Part shown: piece after piece, positions 28,476 through 36,737 of the stretch
How the letters are laid out: each line of letters opens with the position of its first letter
Position numbering within the stretch: the stretch's first letter is position 1
DNA from: Rubeoparvulum massiliense
GTDB lineage: Bacteria > Bacillota > Bacilli > Rubeoparvulales > Rubeoparvulaceae
Length of the DNA: 64,000 nucleotides
NCBI RefSeq assembly: GCF_001049895.1
Contig: NZ_CVPE01000005.1
Location: 434,001 to 498,000 of the forward strand
Reading direction: 5' to 3'
The notes under the pieces: model-generated
Seen by the model: only the letters and a program-made list of their open reading frames with translations
Database searches by the model: none
Told to the model about the DNA's origin: nothing
Position numbers and translations under genes: made by a program

Positions 28476-29567
28476 TTATGGCTGGAGCAATTCTGGATAA
28501 GCGATGAGCCAATCTCGTAGACTGGACCGAGTATGACCGTCCCGACCCTCTGTTTTTTCTCCATTTAGTAATGCCTTTAATACGGCTTCCTCTGTAGCTT
28601 CTGCTGCTGCACGGAATGCTGTTGTAATCCCATTTTCATGAAAATACTGCCAGGGTAGAACGGGCTCTTCTGCATAATGAGGAATCCGAAATGCTGTTGA
28701 GAAGCCAATGACGATGTCCCCACTGCCATTCCCAATAAAGGAGCCCATTCGCGTAATTCCTATAACAGCTCGCTTACAAATCCGCTGCAATTGGCGTTCA
28801 TTGACTGGAGCATCAGTAGCTACCACAATGATAATCGAGCCGCGTTCCTCTGCTACCGTTCCTGTTCCAGAGGCTTCATTCTTCCCTGCTTCCATCAGCC
28901 TTTCGATCCGTTGACCAACAGGAACTCCCTTCACCTGAAGATCTGGAAGAAGTCCATAATTGGCTAGGACTAACACACCTACTGTATAGTTCTGGTCAGC
29001 CATTTGGATGACACGGGACGATGAACCGATACCACCCTTGAGGTGAAAATTGCTCATTCCCGTACCAGCACCCACAGCACCTTCAGCAAAGTCTGTATCT
29101 GCATTGGCGATGGCCTGCCAGACATGTTCCTGCTTAATATGCAATCCGCGTATATCATTGAGGTAACCATCATTACACTCGCCAACTACAGGATTAACAG
29201 TACCTGTGGTGCGACCGATATCCTCATTCTGTTTCAACATATACTGCACCAAGCCATCTGCAACAGTGCCTACGCTTAAAGTATTCGTGAGCAGAATAGG
29301 TGTCTCTATTTGCCCTAATTCATTCACTTGTACCAAGCCAATGGTTTTGCCAAAACCATTAATCACATGAGAGGTAGCCAGTACCTTCTCCTGAAAAAGG
29401 TTGCCGTCATGAGGTAAAATTGCTGTTATACCTGTTCTTGCGGTCCCTTCCTTCAAGGTCATATGACCTACACGTACACCGGGAACATCTGTGATCGTAT
29501 TCTTCTTGCCTTTTGCAAGTTGCCCAATCCGAATGTCAAAGTCTTCTGGTTGCCATGTCTTCATCAT
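28476..29567 (-). CDS. P1 family peptidase (DmpA-like aminopeptidase)
   Basis: Self-processing N-terminal-nucleophile hydrolase of peptidase family S58, 363 residues. The autocleavage site is Gly181-Ser182 in KGGIGSSSRVI, which would make Ser182 the nucleophile. Other family motifs are TDVPGVRVGH near the N-terminus and GNGSGDIVIGFSTA near the C-terminus. Characterised members release N-terminal L- or D-amino acids or act on beta-peptides; the natural substrate here is unknown. The start overlaps the stop of the histidine kinase gene by four bases, an unusual pairing of a sensor and a peptidase. The GAGGAGG site is good. Confidence 0.92.
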   Translation of the reverse strand: MMKTWQPEDFDIRIGQLAKGKKNTITDVPGVRVGHMTLKEGTARTGITAILPHDGNLFQEKVLATSHVINGFGKTIGLVQVNELGQIETPILLTNTLSVGTVADGLVQYMLKQNEDIGRTTGTVNPVVGECNDGYLNDIRGLHIKQEHVWQAIANADTDFAEGAVGAGTGMSNFHLKGGIGSSSRVIQMADQNYTVGVLVLANYGLLPDLQVKGVPVGQRIERLMEAGKNEASGTGTVAEERGSIIIVVATDAPVNERQLQRICKRAVIGITRMGSFIGNGSGDIVIGFSTAFRIPHYAEEPVLPWQYFHENGITTAFRAAAEATEEAVLKALLNGEKTEGRDGHTRSSLRDWLIAYPELLQP

Positions 29568-31180
29568 GTTCGTTCCTCCTCATCGGTATGTCCTTGCTCG
29601 ATGCCGCAAACAGGCAATCGCAATTCTACTCTGGTCCCTTCATGAAGTTTGCTCTCCACACACAACTGTCCACCATGATTGGAAATAATCTTCTGACTGA
29701 TGGCCATTCCTAGGCCAGTCCCATGCTCCTTACTAGTGAAAAATGGCTCTGTGAGATGATGGAGAGTGGTTTCATCCATTCCCATACCTTCATCCTGTAC
29801 ACGAATCACCACCTCCTCCTCTTTCCCTTCTACTTCAAGCCGAACCCCTCCTCCTGTTGGCATCGCTTCAATACTATTTTTTATGAGATTGATTAAGACT
29901 TGCTTAATGGCATTGGGATCGCAATGAAGGAGCGGCACACTTCCCTTCCAAAAACAGCGGAGTGTAGTCTGATGCTGATGCGCTTCTGGCTCCATCAACG
30001 CTACTGTCTCTAAGATAAGTCGGTGCAGATCGTATTCAACCAAGCGTTCTGCCTGAGGCTTCGCAAAGACTAGGAACTCACTAACGATCATATGAATGCG
30101 ATCGATCTCCGACTTCATGAGATTACAATAGCTTTGTGTTGTTGGATCAGGATTCTTTTCGGCAATTAGTTGAGTAAATCCCGAAAGAACGGTTAGTGGA
30201 TTCCGAATTTCATGGGTTACTGCAGCGGCTAATTGACCCACTGCTGCTAGCTTTTCTGTACGGAGGAGACGTTCTGCTGTTCTTTTCCTTTCCGTAATGT
30301 CCCTGGCCAAACTTGCCATGGCGATGATCGTCCCCTCTTGATTGCGAATGGGAGAGACAACTACGTTGATATCAATTGCCTGGCCATCCTTGGTTCGATT
30401 CACTGTGTCGAAGGTGATAGGCTCCATCTGTCTCAATACCTGTGTGATCACACGTTCAACCTCTCCCTCGTCAGGATTGGTGAGCTGCGATAAAGAATGG
30501 CCCAGTGTTTCCCATTCCTTCCAGCCGAAAACCATCTCAAAAGCAGGATTGACCTTGATCACACGGCCTGTTAAGTCAGTAACAACGAGAGCATCTGTGG
30601 TATTACGGATAAATGATTCTAGATACTCTCGTGTAGAATGCAACATCATCCCTACTTGAGCTTCACTTTGCTCAATTTTGGCACGCAGAGACTCTAGATA
30701 ACGAGTCGTCAAGTAAAGATAAAGAATTATCACCATATCAAAAAGCAACAAAATAATAATATGATGATCTTTCAATTCTGAAAAGATATCATCATGATAG
30801 GTATAAAATGCAGAGATGGTTGATAGGAATGTCAGAAAGCCTGCGAATAGAATCACTTTTTTGTTCTGATAAAATGAGCTAACGATTAAGATAAACCAAA
30901 TAAAAATAAAGTTCAACAGGGATGGATTAAGATAAATCCAGACCCAGACTACCATAAACATGGAGAGAATGGTTCCATACATCAGCTTGTGTACTGAGTA
31001 ACCTAAAATAGATAAGTAAGTTAATATGGTTAATGGGACAGCCCATGTGATGAGCAGGTAGCCCATATAAGGATAGCCACTAACCTGATTCATAATTAGA
31101 TTAACGATACCAAATACCCAGTACCATTTCATCAAAACCTGATGTCGATATGGAAGTTCTTTTTCTGGATTCCACATCAT
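29564..31180 (-). CDS. Membrane PAS histidine kinase (sporulation-kinase-like)
   Basis: A 538-residue kinase with five or six membrane helices in the first 170 residues, a PAS domain (about 190-310), a HisKA domain with GQLAAAVTHEIRNPLTV, and a HATPase domain with NLIKNSIEAM, DEGMGM and GTGLGMAIS. No response regulator lies beside it, so it is an orphan kinase. The architecture resembles KinB/KinE-type kinases that feed the sporulation phosphorelay; this is inference. It overlaps the downstream peptidase gene by four bases. Confidence 0.9.
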   Translation of the reverse strand: MMWNPEKELPYRHQVLMKWYWVFGIVNLIMNQVSGYPYMGYLLITWAVPLTILTYLSILGYSVHKLMYGTILSMFMVVWVWIYLNPSLLNFIFIWFILIVSSFYQNKKVILFAGFLTFLSTISAFYTYHDDIFSELKDHHIIILLLFDMVIILYLYLTTRYLESLRAKIEQSEAQVGMMLHSTREYLESFIRNTTDALVVTDLTGRVIKVNPAFEMVFGWKEWETLGHSLSQLTNPDEGEVERVITQVLRQMEPITFDTVNRTKDGQAIDINVVVSPIRNQEGTIIAMASLARDITERKRTAERLLRTEKLAAVGQLAAAVTHEIRNPLTVLSGFTQLIAEKNPDPTTQSYCNLMKSEIDRIHMIVSEFLVFAKPQAERLVEYDLHRLILETVALMEPEAHQHQTTLRCFWKGSVPLLHCDPNAIKQVLINLIKNSIEAMPTGGGVRLEVEGKEEEVVIRVQDEGMGMDETTLHHLTEPFFTSKEHGTGLGMAISQKIISNHGGQLCVESKLHEGTRVELRLPVCGIEQGHTDEEERT

Positions 31181-31211
31181 TCTCTCCCCCCTTTATGCCA
31201 CTGATTGTAAC

Positions 31212-31246
31212 AAAAAAAGTATCAATGGCTACGCCTTTGATACTTT
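31212..31246 (-). terminator. Terminator after the ATP-grasp gene
   Basis: Perfect 10-bp stem (31216-31225 with 31237-31246) with a T-run on the minus strand. Confidence 0.87.
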
Positions 31247-31259
31247 CCCCATTCGATTG

Positions 31260-32168
31260 TTAGGCATGAATTCCCAAGCGTACCCTTACAAAGTTAAATA
31301 TTTCCTCCGGGATGCTAAGAGGCGCAACTTGTTCAATTCCACGAAATCCCGGTGAAGAATTGGCTTCACATATTTTAAAATGCTCACCATCAAAAAGCAG
31401 GTCGATCCCTGCAATATCGAGGTTCAGGATCCGTGATGTCTCTGTGGCCAACCATTCGATCTCTGGTGTGATAGGATACGGCTCCACTAAGCCACCACGG
31501 GAGTAATTGGCCTTAAAGTTCTCATCTAAGGAGCTGCGCTTCATACATGCAACCACACGACCCCCAATGGTAAAAACACGGAGATCCTTGCCTCGACTGG
31601 TTGCTACATACTCTTGAAGAATAATATTGGCATTGCTTGTTGTTGAACTAATAAACTCCATTAAATCCATAAAGCTAGAACGGCTTTCGCATAGAAAAAC
31701 GCCATTTCCTTTTGACCCAGATAGGGTTTTTACTACCACCGGGAATCCTAGCTGCTGTTCTACCAATGAGACATTGATCGGGAATTTGACTAACATGGTT
31801 TTCGGTACAGGCAAATTATGTTCCGCTAAAATTTGTTGCGTATACAACTTGTCACGAACAATTTCAATACTATGGGATGCATTAATGGTATGTACCCCTA
31901 AACGTTCAAGGTGGCGGATCACTGCCAGGGCAAAATAGGTCGTATTCGCACCTAAGCGTGGCAAGACAAAGTGGGGAAGGGGGAGTACCTCACCATCGAT
32001 CATAATACTTTTACGATCCTCCCGAGTAACCACTAGCTCAAATTGCTCAGGTTGAAAAACTTCTAATTGAATTCCACTCTCCTTCGCCACAGCTACCAGA
32101 CGATGTATCTCATACGCATCTGGCCGTAAGTTGGCACCTGACTCCCGATATAAAATCCACCCTTTCAA
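31260..32168 (-). CDS. RimK-like ATP-grasp ligase
   Basis: ATP-grasp enzyme of 302 residues that would join an amino group to an acylphosphate intermediate. ATP-binding segments FPVVVKTLSGSKGNGVFLC and ILQEYV are visible, and the metal-binding end is FKICEANSSPGF. It resembles RimK-type alpha-L-glutamate ligases and also coenzyme or peptide ligases; the substrate is not clear. TTG start at 32168 with GGGAGGGAAC. It lies 51 bases after the cyclophilin gene on the same strand and has its own terminator. Confidence 0.85.
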   Translation of the reverse strand: MKGWILYRESGANLRPDAYEIHRLVAVAKESGIQLEVFQPEQFELVVTREDRKSIMIDGEVLPLPHFVLPRLGANTTYFALAVIRHLERLGVHTINASHSIEIVRDKLYTQQILAEHNLPVPKTMLVKFPINVSLVEQQLGFPVVVKTLSGSKGNGVFLCESRSSFMDLMEFISSTTSNANIILQEYVATSRGKDLRVFTIGGRVVACMKRSSLDENFKANYSRGGLVEPYPITPEIEWLATETSRILNLDIAGIDLLFDGEHFKICEANSSPGFRGIEQVAPLSIPEEIFNFVRVRLGIHA

Positions 32169-32219
32169 GCCTGTTCCCTCCCTTATGACTGTACCGAAAC
32201 TTTCTTCAATACCGTCACC

Positions 32220-32741
32220 TTATTCAACTTTTTCCACAGGACCATATTCAACGCCGAACGTTTCCACTGATACCTTGGCAATCCGCTGATCCTCCAAGGG
32301 CTTATCATTACGATCCCGTTTTACACCGACAATCCGATCCACTTCCTCCATACCATGAAGCACTTTGCCAAAAGAGGCATATTGACCATCTAAATGAGGT
32401 GAATTTGCCGCCATAATAAAAAACTGCGAACCCGCTGAATCAGGGATCATGGTACGAGCCATGGATAGAACTCCCCGTTCATGCTGTAATGAATTGGGGA
32501 ACCCATTCTGAGTAAACTCGCCACGAATGGAGTAACCAGGGCCACCCATCCCTGTCCCTTGAGGACAGCCCCCTTGAACCATAAAGCCTGGAATGACCCG
32601 ATGAAAAATCAGGCCATCATAGAAGTTTGCCTCTATTAAAGAAATAAAATTACGAACAGTATTCGGAGCGATCTCAGGATACAACTCTACTTCAATCTTT
32701 TGACCATTCTCCATTTCAATTGTCACCATTGGATTCTGCAC
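32220..32741 (-). CDS. Cyclophilin-type peptidyl-prolyl isomerase
   Basis: Cytosolic prolyl isomerase, 173 residues, with the cyclophilin blocks NFISLIEANFYDGLIFHRVI, FMVQGGCPQGTGMGGPGY, GVLSMAR and SAGSQFFI. The catalytic arginine is in FHRV. There is no signal peptide. It starts with GTG at 32741 after AAGGGATG. It may be co-transcribed with the ATP-grasp gene. Confidence 0.93.
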   Translation of the reverse strand: MQNPMVTIEMENGQKIEVELYPEIAPNTVRNFISLIEANFYDGLIFHRVIPGFMVQGGCPQGTGMGGPGYSIRGEFTQNGFPNSLQHERGVLSMARTMIPDSAGSQFFIMAANSPHLDGQYASFGKVLHGMEEVDRIVGVKRDRNDKPLEDQRIAKVSVETFGVEYGPVEKVE

Positions 32742-32907
32742 GATACTTCATCCCTTCCTATTTATATTTGTTCAACAAAGCATTCATGAAATCCTATTTC
32801 TTATCATACCCTAACCTTTGGCAAATCGCGACTTGCTTTTTTCTAAACAGGTACCCCCCAAGAACTGGACAAGGGTCACAAAAATGACAAGCTTACTTGC
32901 ACATAAG

Positions 32908-32950
32908 AAAAAAGCGGATCGTTACCCCCAATTTTCGGGTATGCGATCCG
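32908..32950 (-). terminator. Orphan minus-strand terminator upstream of the cyclophilin gene
   Basis: Stem CGGATCG/CGATCCG with inner TACCC/GGGTA, followed on the minus strand by six T. No minus-strand gene precedes it; to its right lies only the dcu promoter region. It could end a small leftward RNA. The rest of the 32742-33213 gap is AT-rich and holds the dcu promoter. Confidence 0.7.
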
Positions 32951-33125
32951 TTATCTGTTTCTATATAATTACCTATTCTGTTATATATCATAAATTTAAT
33001 GACCATAGGTTTCAATGCATCTGTACCATTTAATTTTTATAGTAATATATCATACATGATCTCTCCAATTTTGTGTGTTACGAATTAAGGACAAAAGAGT
33101 GTCATCTTTGATCTTTTTGTGAATT

Positions 33126-33141
33126 TGTGATGAATTTCACA
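33126..33141. promoter_or_regulatory. FNR/CRP-type box of the first dcu gene
   Basis: TGTGA, six bases, TCACA: a perfect palindrome of the Fnr/CRP type. A TATGAT -10 lies at 33162-33167, giving a start near 33175, so the box is centred at about -41.5, the classic class II activator position. Anaerobic activation by Fnr is the likely reading. Confidence 0.85.
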
Positions 33142-33213
33142 CTTTCCAATGCTAAATATTGTATGATACTGGATGTGCAAGGGGACAATTTATGCAAATT
33201 TGGGGGTGTACTT

Positions 33214-34545
33214 ATGATCTGGCTTCAGTTTTTAGTCGTCCTTATCTTTATTTTCTGGGGGGCTCGACTTGGTGGTGTCGGCCTTGGTGTTATGGGTGGA
33301 TTTGGTCTTGCTGTTTTGGTCTTTGCATTCGGTCTTCAACCAACATCACCACCTATTGATGTTATCCTAATGATTTTAGCTGTAGTAACTGCTGCTGGTG
33401 CAATGCATGCAGCTGGTGGTCTTGATTACTTGGTCTACCTTGCCGAAAAAATGTTACGTAAAAATCCCTCTCGTATCACCTTCATGGGACCTATTGTAAC
33501 ATACCTATTCACATTCTTTGCAGGTACAGGTCACGTTGCTTACTCCGTACTTCCTGTTATTGCTGAGGTAGCTCGTGAATCTGGTGTTCGTCCAGAACGA
33601 CCCATGGGGATTGCAGTCATTGCTTCTCAACAATCCATCACCGCTTGCCCGATCTCCGCTGCAACGGTTGCACTACTCGGATTGTTCAGTACAGCTGGTT
33701 ATGATATCACATTGATGGATATCATGATTGTTACTGTTCCAGCTACCTTTATCGGTTGTATGATTGCAGCCTTCATCTCCTCTAAAACAGGTGTTGAATT
33801 GGCAGATGACCCTGAATATCAACGTCGGGTACGTGAAGGCTTAGTTGAACCAAGCGGTGTAGCATCTGGTGTGAAGAGAGAATACAACATTACCACTGCT
33901 GCAAAAATCTCTGTTCTTTTCTTCCTATTAGGTGCAGTTCTCGTCGTTCTGCTCGGTAGTATTGAAACATTACGTCCAGCATGGGAAATCGATGGTCAAT
34001 TAAAGCGTATGAACATGCCGAATACCATTGAAATCACCATGTTAACCGTCGCTGCACTCATTATGGTTACTGCTAAGACCAAAGTTGAAAAGGTTATTAA
34101 CAATGAAGTGTTCTTAGCAGGTGCTACAGCTGTTATCGGTATCTTCGGGATCGCTTGGATGGGTGATACCTTCTTCCAAAACAATATCGAAACCATTAAC
34201 AATGCTATTCAAGATGTTGTTTTGGCTCAACCATGGACATTCGCAATCGCACTCTTCTTCCTCTCTGTATTACTTTACAGCCAGGCTGCAACAGTTCGTG
34301 CGCTAATGCCATTAGGTATCTCTCTGGGAATTCCAGCACCATACCTAATTGCAATGTTCCCATCTGTTAACGGTTACTTCTTCATCCCAACTTATGGTAC
34401 TATTATTGCTGCTTTGAACTTTGACCGTACAGGTACTACTCATATTGGTAAGTACTTGTTCAATCACAGTTTCATGGTTCCAGGTTTAGTGGCAACCATT
34501 AGCGCTGTTGCAATTGGTTTTGGTCTTGCTGCTATCCTTTTATAA
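33214..34545 (+). CDS. Anaerobic C4-dicarboxylate transporter, Dcu family (copy 1)
   Basis: Inner membrane C4-dicarboxylate antiporter or uptake carrier, 443 residues from the chosen start, with about ten to twelve hydrophobic helices and the DcuA/DcuB motifs FFAGTGHVAYSVLPVIAEVA and FDRTGTTHIGKYLFNHSFM. Such carriers exchange fumarate, malate or aspartate for succinate during anaerobic growth. A frame opens at 33127, but the ATG at 33214 has GGGGGTG and matches the second copy. DcuA versus DcuB function cannot be told by eye. Codon use is unusually even and G-poor, suggesting high expression. Confidence 0.92.
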   Translation: MIWLQFLVVLIFIFWGARLGGVGLGVMGGFGLAVLVFAFGLQPTSPPIDVILMILAVVTAAGAMHAAGGLDYLVYLAEKMLRKNPSRITFMGPIVTYLFTFFAGTGHVAYSVLPVIAEVARESGVRPERPMGIAVIASQQSITACPISAATVALLGLFSTAGYDITLMDIMIVTVPATFIGCMIAAFISSKTGVELADDPEYQRRVREGLVEPSGVASGVKREYNITTAAKISVLFFLLGAVLVVLLGSIETLRPAWEIDGQLKRMNMPNTIEITMLTVAALIMVTAKTKVEKVINNEVFLAGATAVIGIFGIAWMGDTFFQNNIETINNAIQDVVLAQPWTFAIALFFLSVLLYSQAATVRALMPLGISLGIPAPYLIAMFPSVNGYFFIPTYGTIIAALNFDRTGTTHIGKYLFNHSFMVPGLVATISAVAIGFGLAAILL

Positions 34546-34644
34546 TTTCTTCTTACCATTGCGAATGCTGTAATCTAATCAATATCCTATTCCTAAATAC
34601 CCTAACCTAACTTCAACCTTACCCTCAGTTTTACACGATATTAA

Positions 34645-34680
34645 AACACCGAGAGCCCTACACTCTCGGTGTTTATTATT
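34645..34680 (+). terminator. Terminator after dcu copy 1
   Basis: Perfect 11-bp stem (34645-34655 with 34663-34673) followed by an AT-rich T-run. A G-poor, CCTAA-rich stretch (34590-34628) lies before it. Confidence 0.88.
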
Positions 34681-34746
34681 TTTATTTTTTATCTTTGTTA
34701 CAGAATGTGTACAATCGTCATCATCCTCTTCATCTCGATGAGCAAA

Positions 34747-34762
34747 TGTGAAATGCATCACA
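34747..34762. promoter_or_regulatory. FNR/CRP-type box of the second dcu gene
   Basis: TGTGA, six bases, TCACA inside a longer palindrome whose arms are GCAAATGTGA and TCACATTTGC. A TATTCT -10 lies at 34784-34789, again placing the box centre near -41.5. Confidence 0.85.
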
Positions 34763-34845
34763 TTTGCTACTTTTTTATTCATGTATTCTAATCATGTGCA
34801 AGGGGGACAATATCATTAACTTATGTTATCTACGGAGGTGTATTT

Positions 34846-36177
34846 ATGATTTGGCTTGAGTTTCTAGTCGTCCTTATCTTTATTTTCTGGGGAGCTCGAC
34901 TTGGTGGAGTCGGTCTCGGTGTAATGGGCGGATTTGGTCTCGCCGTACTCGTCTTTGCTTTTGGTCTACAACCAACATCTCCACCTATTGATGTAATCCT
35001 AATGATCTTAGCTGTAGTAACCGCTGCAGGCGCAATGCACGCAGCCGGTGGTCTTGATTACTTGGTCTACCTTGCTGAAAAAATGTTACGTAAAAATCCC
35101 TCTCGCATTACCTTCATGGGACCTATTGTTACTTATTTATTTACCTTCTTTGCAGGTACAGGTCACGTTGCTTACTCCGTACTTCCTGTTATTGCAGAAG
35201 TAGCTCGTGAATCTGGTGTTCGTCCAGAACGACCCATGGGGATCTCAGTAATCGCTTCACAGCAATCCATCACCGCTTGTCCTATTTCCGCTGCAACCGT
35301 AGCATTATTAGGATTGTTCAGTACCGCAGGCTTCACTGTTGACCTGATGGACATCATGATGATCTGTGTACCTTCCACATTTATCGGTTGTATGATTGCC
35401 GCACTTATCTCTGCTCGTACTGGTGTAGAACTTGATGATGACCCTGAATTCCAAAAACGGGTTCGCGAGGGTTTAGTTGAACCAAGTGGTGTAACATCTG
35501 GTGTTAAGAAAGAATACAACATCACTGGAGCTGCTAAAATCTCTGTTCTTCTCTTCTTAATCGGCGCACTTCTTGTTGTAATCTTAGGTAGTGTTGAATC
35601 CTTACGTCCTGCTTGGGAAGTTGAAGGTGTCATGAAGCCGATGAGCATGCCTAATACCATTGAAATTGTAATGCTAACCATTGCAGCATTAATCATGGTA
35701 TTAAGTAAAACCAAAGTAGAAAAAGTAATTAACAACGAAGTGTTTATTGCAGGTGCTACTGCCGTTATCGGTATCTTCGGGATCGCTTGGATGGGTGATA
35801 CCTTCTTCCAAAACAACATTGAGACCATTAATGGCGCAATTCAAGATGTTGTATTAGCACAACCATGGACATTTGCTATTGCACTCTTCTTCCTATCTGT
35901 ATTGCTCTACAGTCAGGCTGCAACGGTTCGTGCATTAATGCCATTAGGTATCTCTCTTGGTATCAGCCCTGCATTCCTAATTGCAATGTTCCCAGCAGTT
36001 AATGGTTACTTCTTCATTCCAACCTATGGTACCATTATCGCAGCATTGAACTTTGACCGTACAGGTACTACTCATATCGGTAAATACCTCTTCAATCACA
36101 GCTTCATGGTTCCAGGTATCGTGGCAACCATTATCGCTGTAGCCGTAGGCTTTGGTTTATCTGCAGTACTTTTATAA
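34846..36177 (+). CDS. Anaerobic C4-dicarboxylate transporter, Dcu family (copy 2)
   Basis: Second 443-residue Dcu carrier, roughly nine residues in ten identical to copy 1 by eye. The first 180 residues and the last 130 are nearly the same; differences gather around 190-290. Silent differences are spread along the genes, so the duplication is not recent, yet the protein has been kept. It has its own FNR-type box, promoter, GGAGGTG site and terminator, so the copies can be expressed separately. Different substrate preference or expression level is possible but not shown. Confidence 0.92.
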   Translation: MIWLEFLVVLIFIFWGARLGGVGLGVMGGFGLAVLVFAFGLQPTSPPIDVILMILAVVTAAGAMHAAGGLDYLVYLAEKMLRKNPSRITFMGPIVTYLFTFFAGTGHVAYSVLPVIAEVARESGVRPERPMGISVIASQQSITACPISAATVALLGLFSTAGFTVDLMDIMMICVPSTFIGCMIAALISARTGVELDDDPEFQKRVREGLVEPSGVTSGVKKEYNITGAAKISVLLFLIGALLVVILGSVESLRPAWEVEGVMKPMSMPNTIEIVMLTIAALIMVLSKTKVEKVINNEVFIAGATAVIGIFGIAWMGDTFFQNNIETINGAIQDVVLAQPWTFAIALFFLSVLLYSQAATVRALMPLGISLGISPAFLIAMFPAVNGYFFIPTYGTIIAALNFDRTGTTHIGKYLFNHSFMVPGIVATIIAVAVGFGLSAVLL

Positions 36178-36293
36178 ACCCTCAACCCTCATCATGATTA
36201 AGATTCGAATTTAATGTCGTAATTAATCCTATAATCTACCATCCTAAACCTAACTACCCTAACTATTTAAATCAACCTAACCTTAAGCATTAC

Positions 36294-36331
36294 AAAAAAA
36301 CATCGGGAGCCCCTACATCCCGATGTTTTTC
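36294..36331. terminator. Bidirectional terminator between dcu copy 2 and thioredoxin gene
   Basis: Stem AAACATCGGGA/TCCCGATGTTT with an A-run on the left and T-run on the right. It overlaps the stop of the minus-strand thioredoxin-like gene. A G-poor, CCTAA-rich stretch (36228-36285) precedes it. Confidence 0.9.
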
Positions 36332-36651
36332 ATTTGCTCCAAGCGTTCTTCCAATTGTCCTACTGGAATAAAACGTGCAAAGCGAAATAACTCTTTCCCT
36401 TGATAAAAGGCTAATACTGCAGGTGCCGTAAAGACCTGCATCTGACCTGCCATCTCCGGTATCTGAGAGGCATCTACATGCCATGCATTCCATTCTGGAT
36501 ATTGGGGAAGGAGGTTCTCTAGCTGTGGTTTGAACCCATGACAAACACTGCAATTGGGTTGAGTAAAATAAAAAAGGAGCAATCGATCCTCAGAGAGTAG
36601 GGCTTGTCCTTGCTCCCAGCTCTTTAATAATTGTAATTCCATACACATCAC
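36313..36651 (-). CDS. Thioredoxin-like protein
   Basis: Small thioredoxin-fold protein, 112 residues, with the redox pair Cys34-Ser-Val-Cys37 in QPNCSVCHGF and the cis-proline segment FTAPAVLAF. It has no signal peptide, so it acts in the cytosol. The CSVC active site differs from the CGPC of housekeeping thioredoxins. Start codon choice is uncertain: ATGs at 36651, 36648 and 36642 are in frame and none has a strong ribosome site. It has its own sigma-A promoter with a palindrome at the start site, suggesting tight repression and a specialised stress role. Confidence 0.82.
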   Translation of the reverse strand: MMCMELQLLKSWEQGQALLSEDRLLLFYFTQPNCSVCHGFKPQLENLLPQYPEWNAWHVDASQIPEMAGQMQVFTAPAVLAFYQGKELFRFARFIPVGQLEERLEQMKNIGM

Positions 36652-36670
36652 TACATTTCTTTAACTTTTA

Positions 36671-36688
36671 TATACCATATGGGGTATA
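36671..36688. promoter_or_regulatory. Palindromic operator over the thioredoxin-like start site
   Basis: TATACC, six bases, GGTATA; arms extend to 7 bp on both sides. It covers the expected start (about 36687) of the promoter just upstream. The shape, with ATACC and GG(GG)TAT arms, recalls CsoR/CstR-family operators, although the central C/G tract is imperfect. Confidence 0.55.
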
Positions 36689-36693
36689 TCTTT

Positions 36694-36722
36694 ATTTTAA
36701 AAAATATAACCCCCCTTGTCAA
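36694..36722 (-). promoter_or_regulatory. Sigma-A promoter of the thioredoxin-like gene
   Basis: TTGACA, 17 bases, TAAAAT on the minus strand. It overlaps the terminator hairpin of the upstream cation exporter gene. Confidence 0.8.
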
Positions 36723-36728
36723 GGAGGG
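36699..36728 (-). terminator. Terminator after the CDF exporter gene
   Basis: An 8-bp stem with one G-U pair (36710-36717 with 36721-36728) and three-base loop, followed on the minus strand by a T-rich run. Confidence 0.65.
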
Positions 36729-36737
36729 ACTTTTCTC

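Noticed and set aside
32850-32890. Sequence GTACCCCCCAAGAACTGGAC resembling the tip of an IS3-family element
   Set aside because: No partner inverted repeat, transposase remnant or target duplication was seen; too short to call.
32818-33033. 71-codon plus-strand frame in the gap before dcu copy 1
   Set aside because: It spans the orphan terminator hairpin and has no ribosome site or protein-like composition.
35172-35828. Long open frame (218 codons) on the minus strand inside dcu copy 2
   Set aside because: It is the antisense shadow of a strongly conserved transporter, has no ribosome site, and the protein is low-complexity Ser/Thr/Pro.
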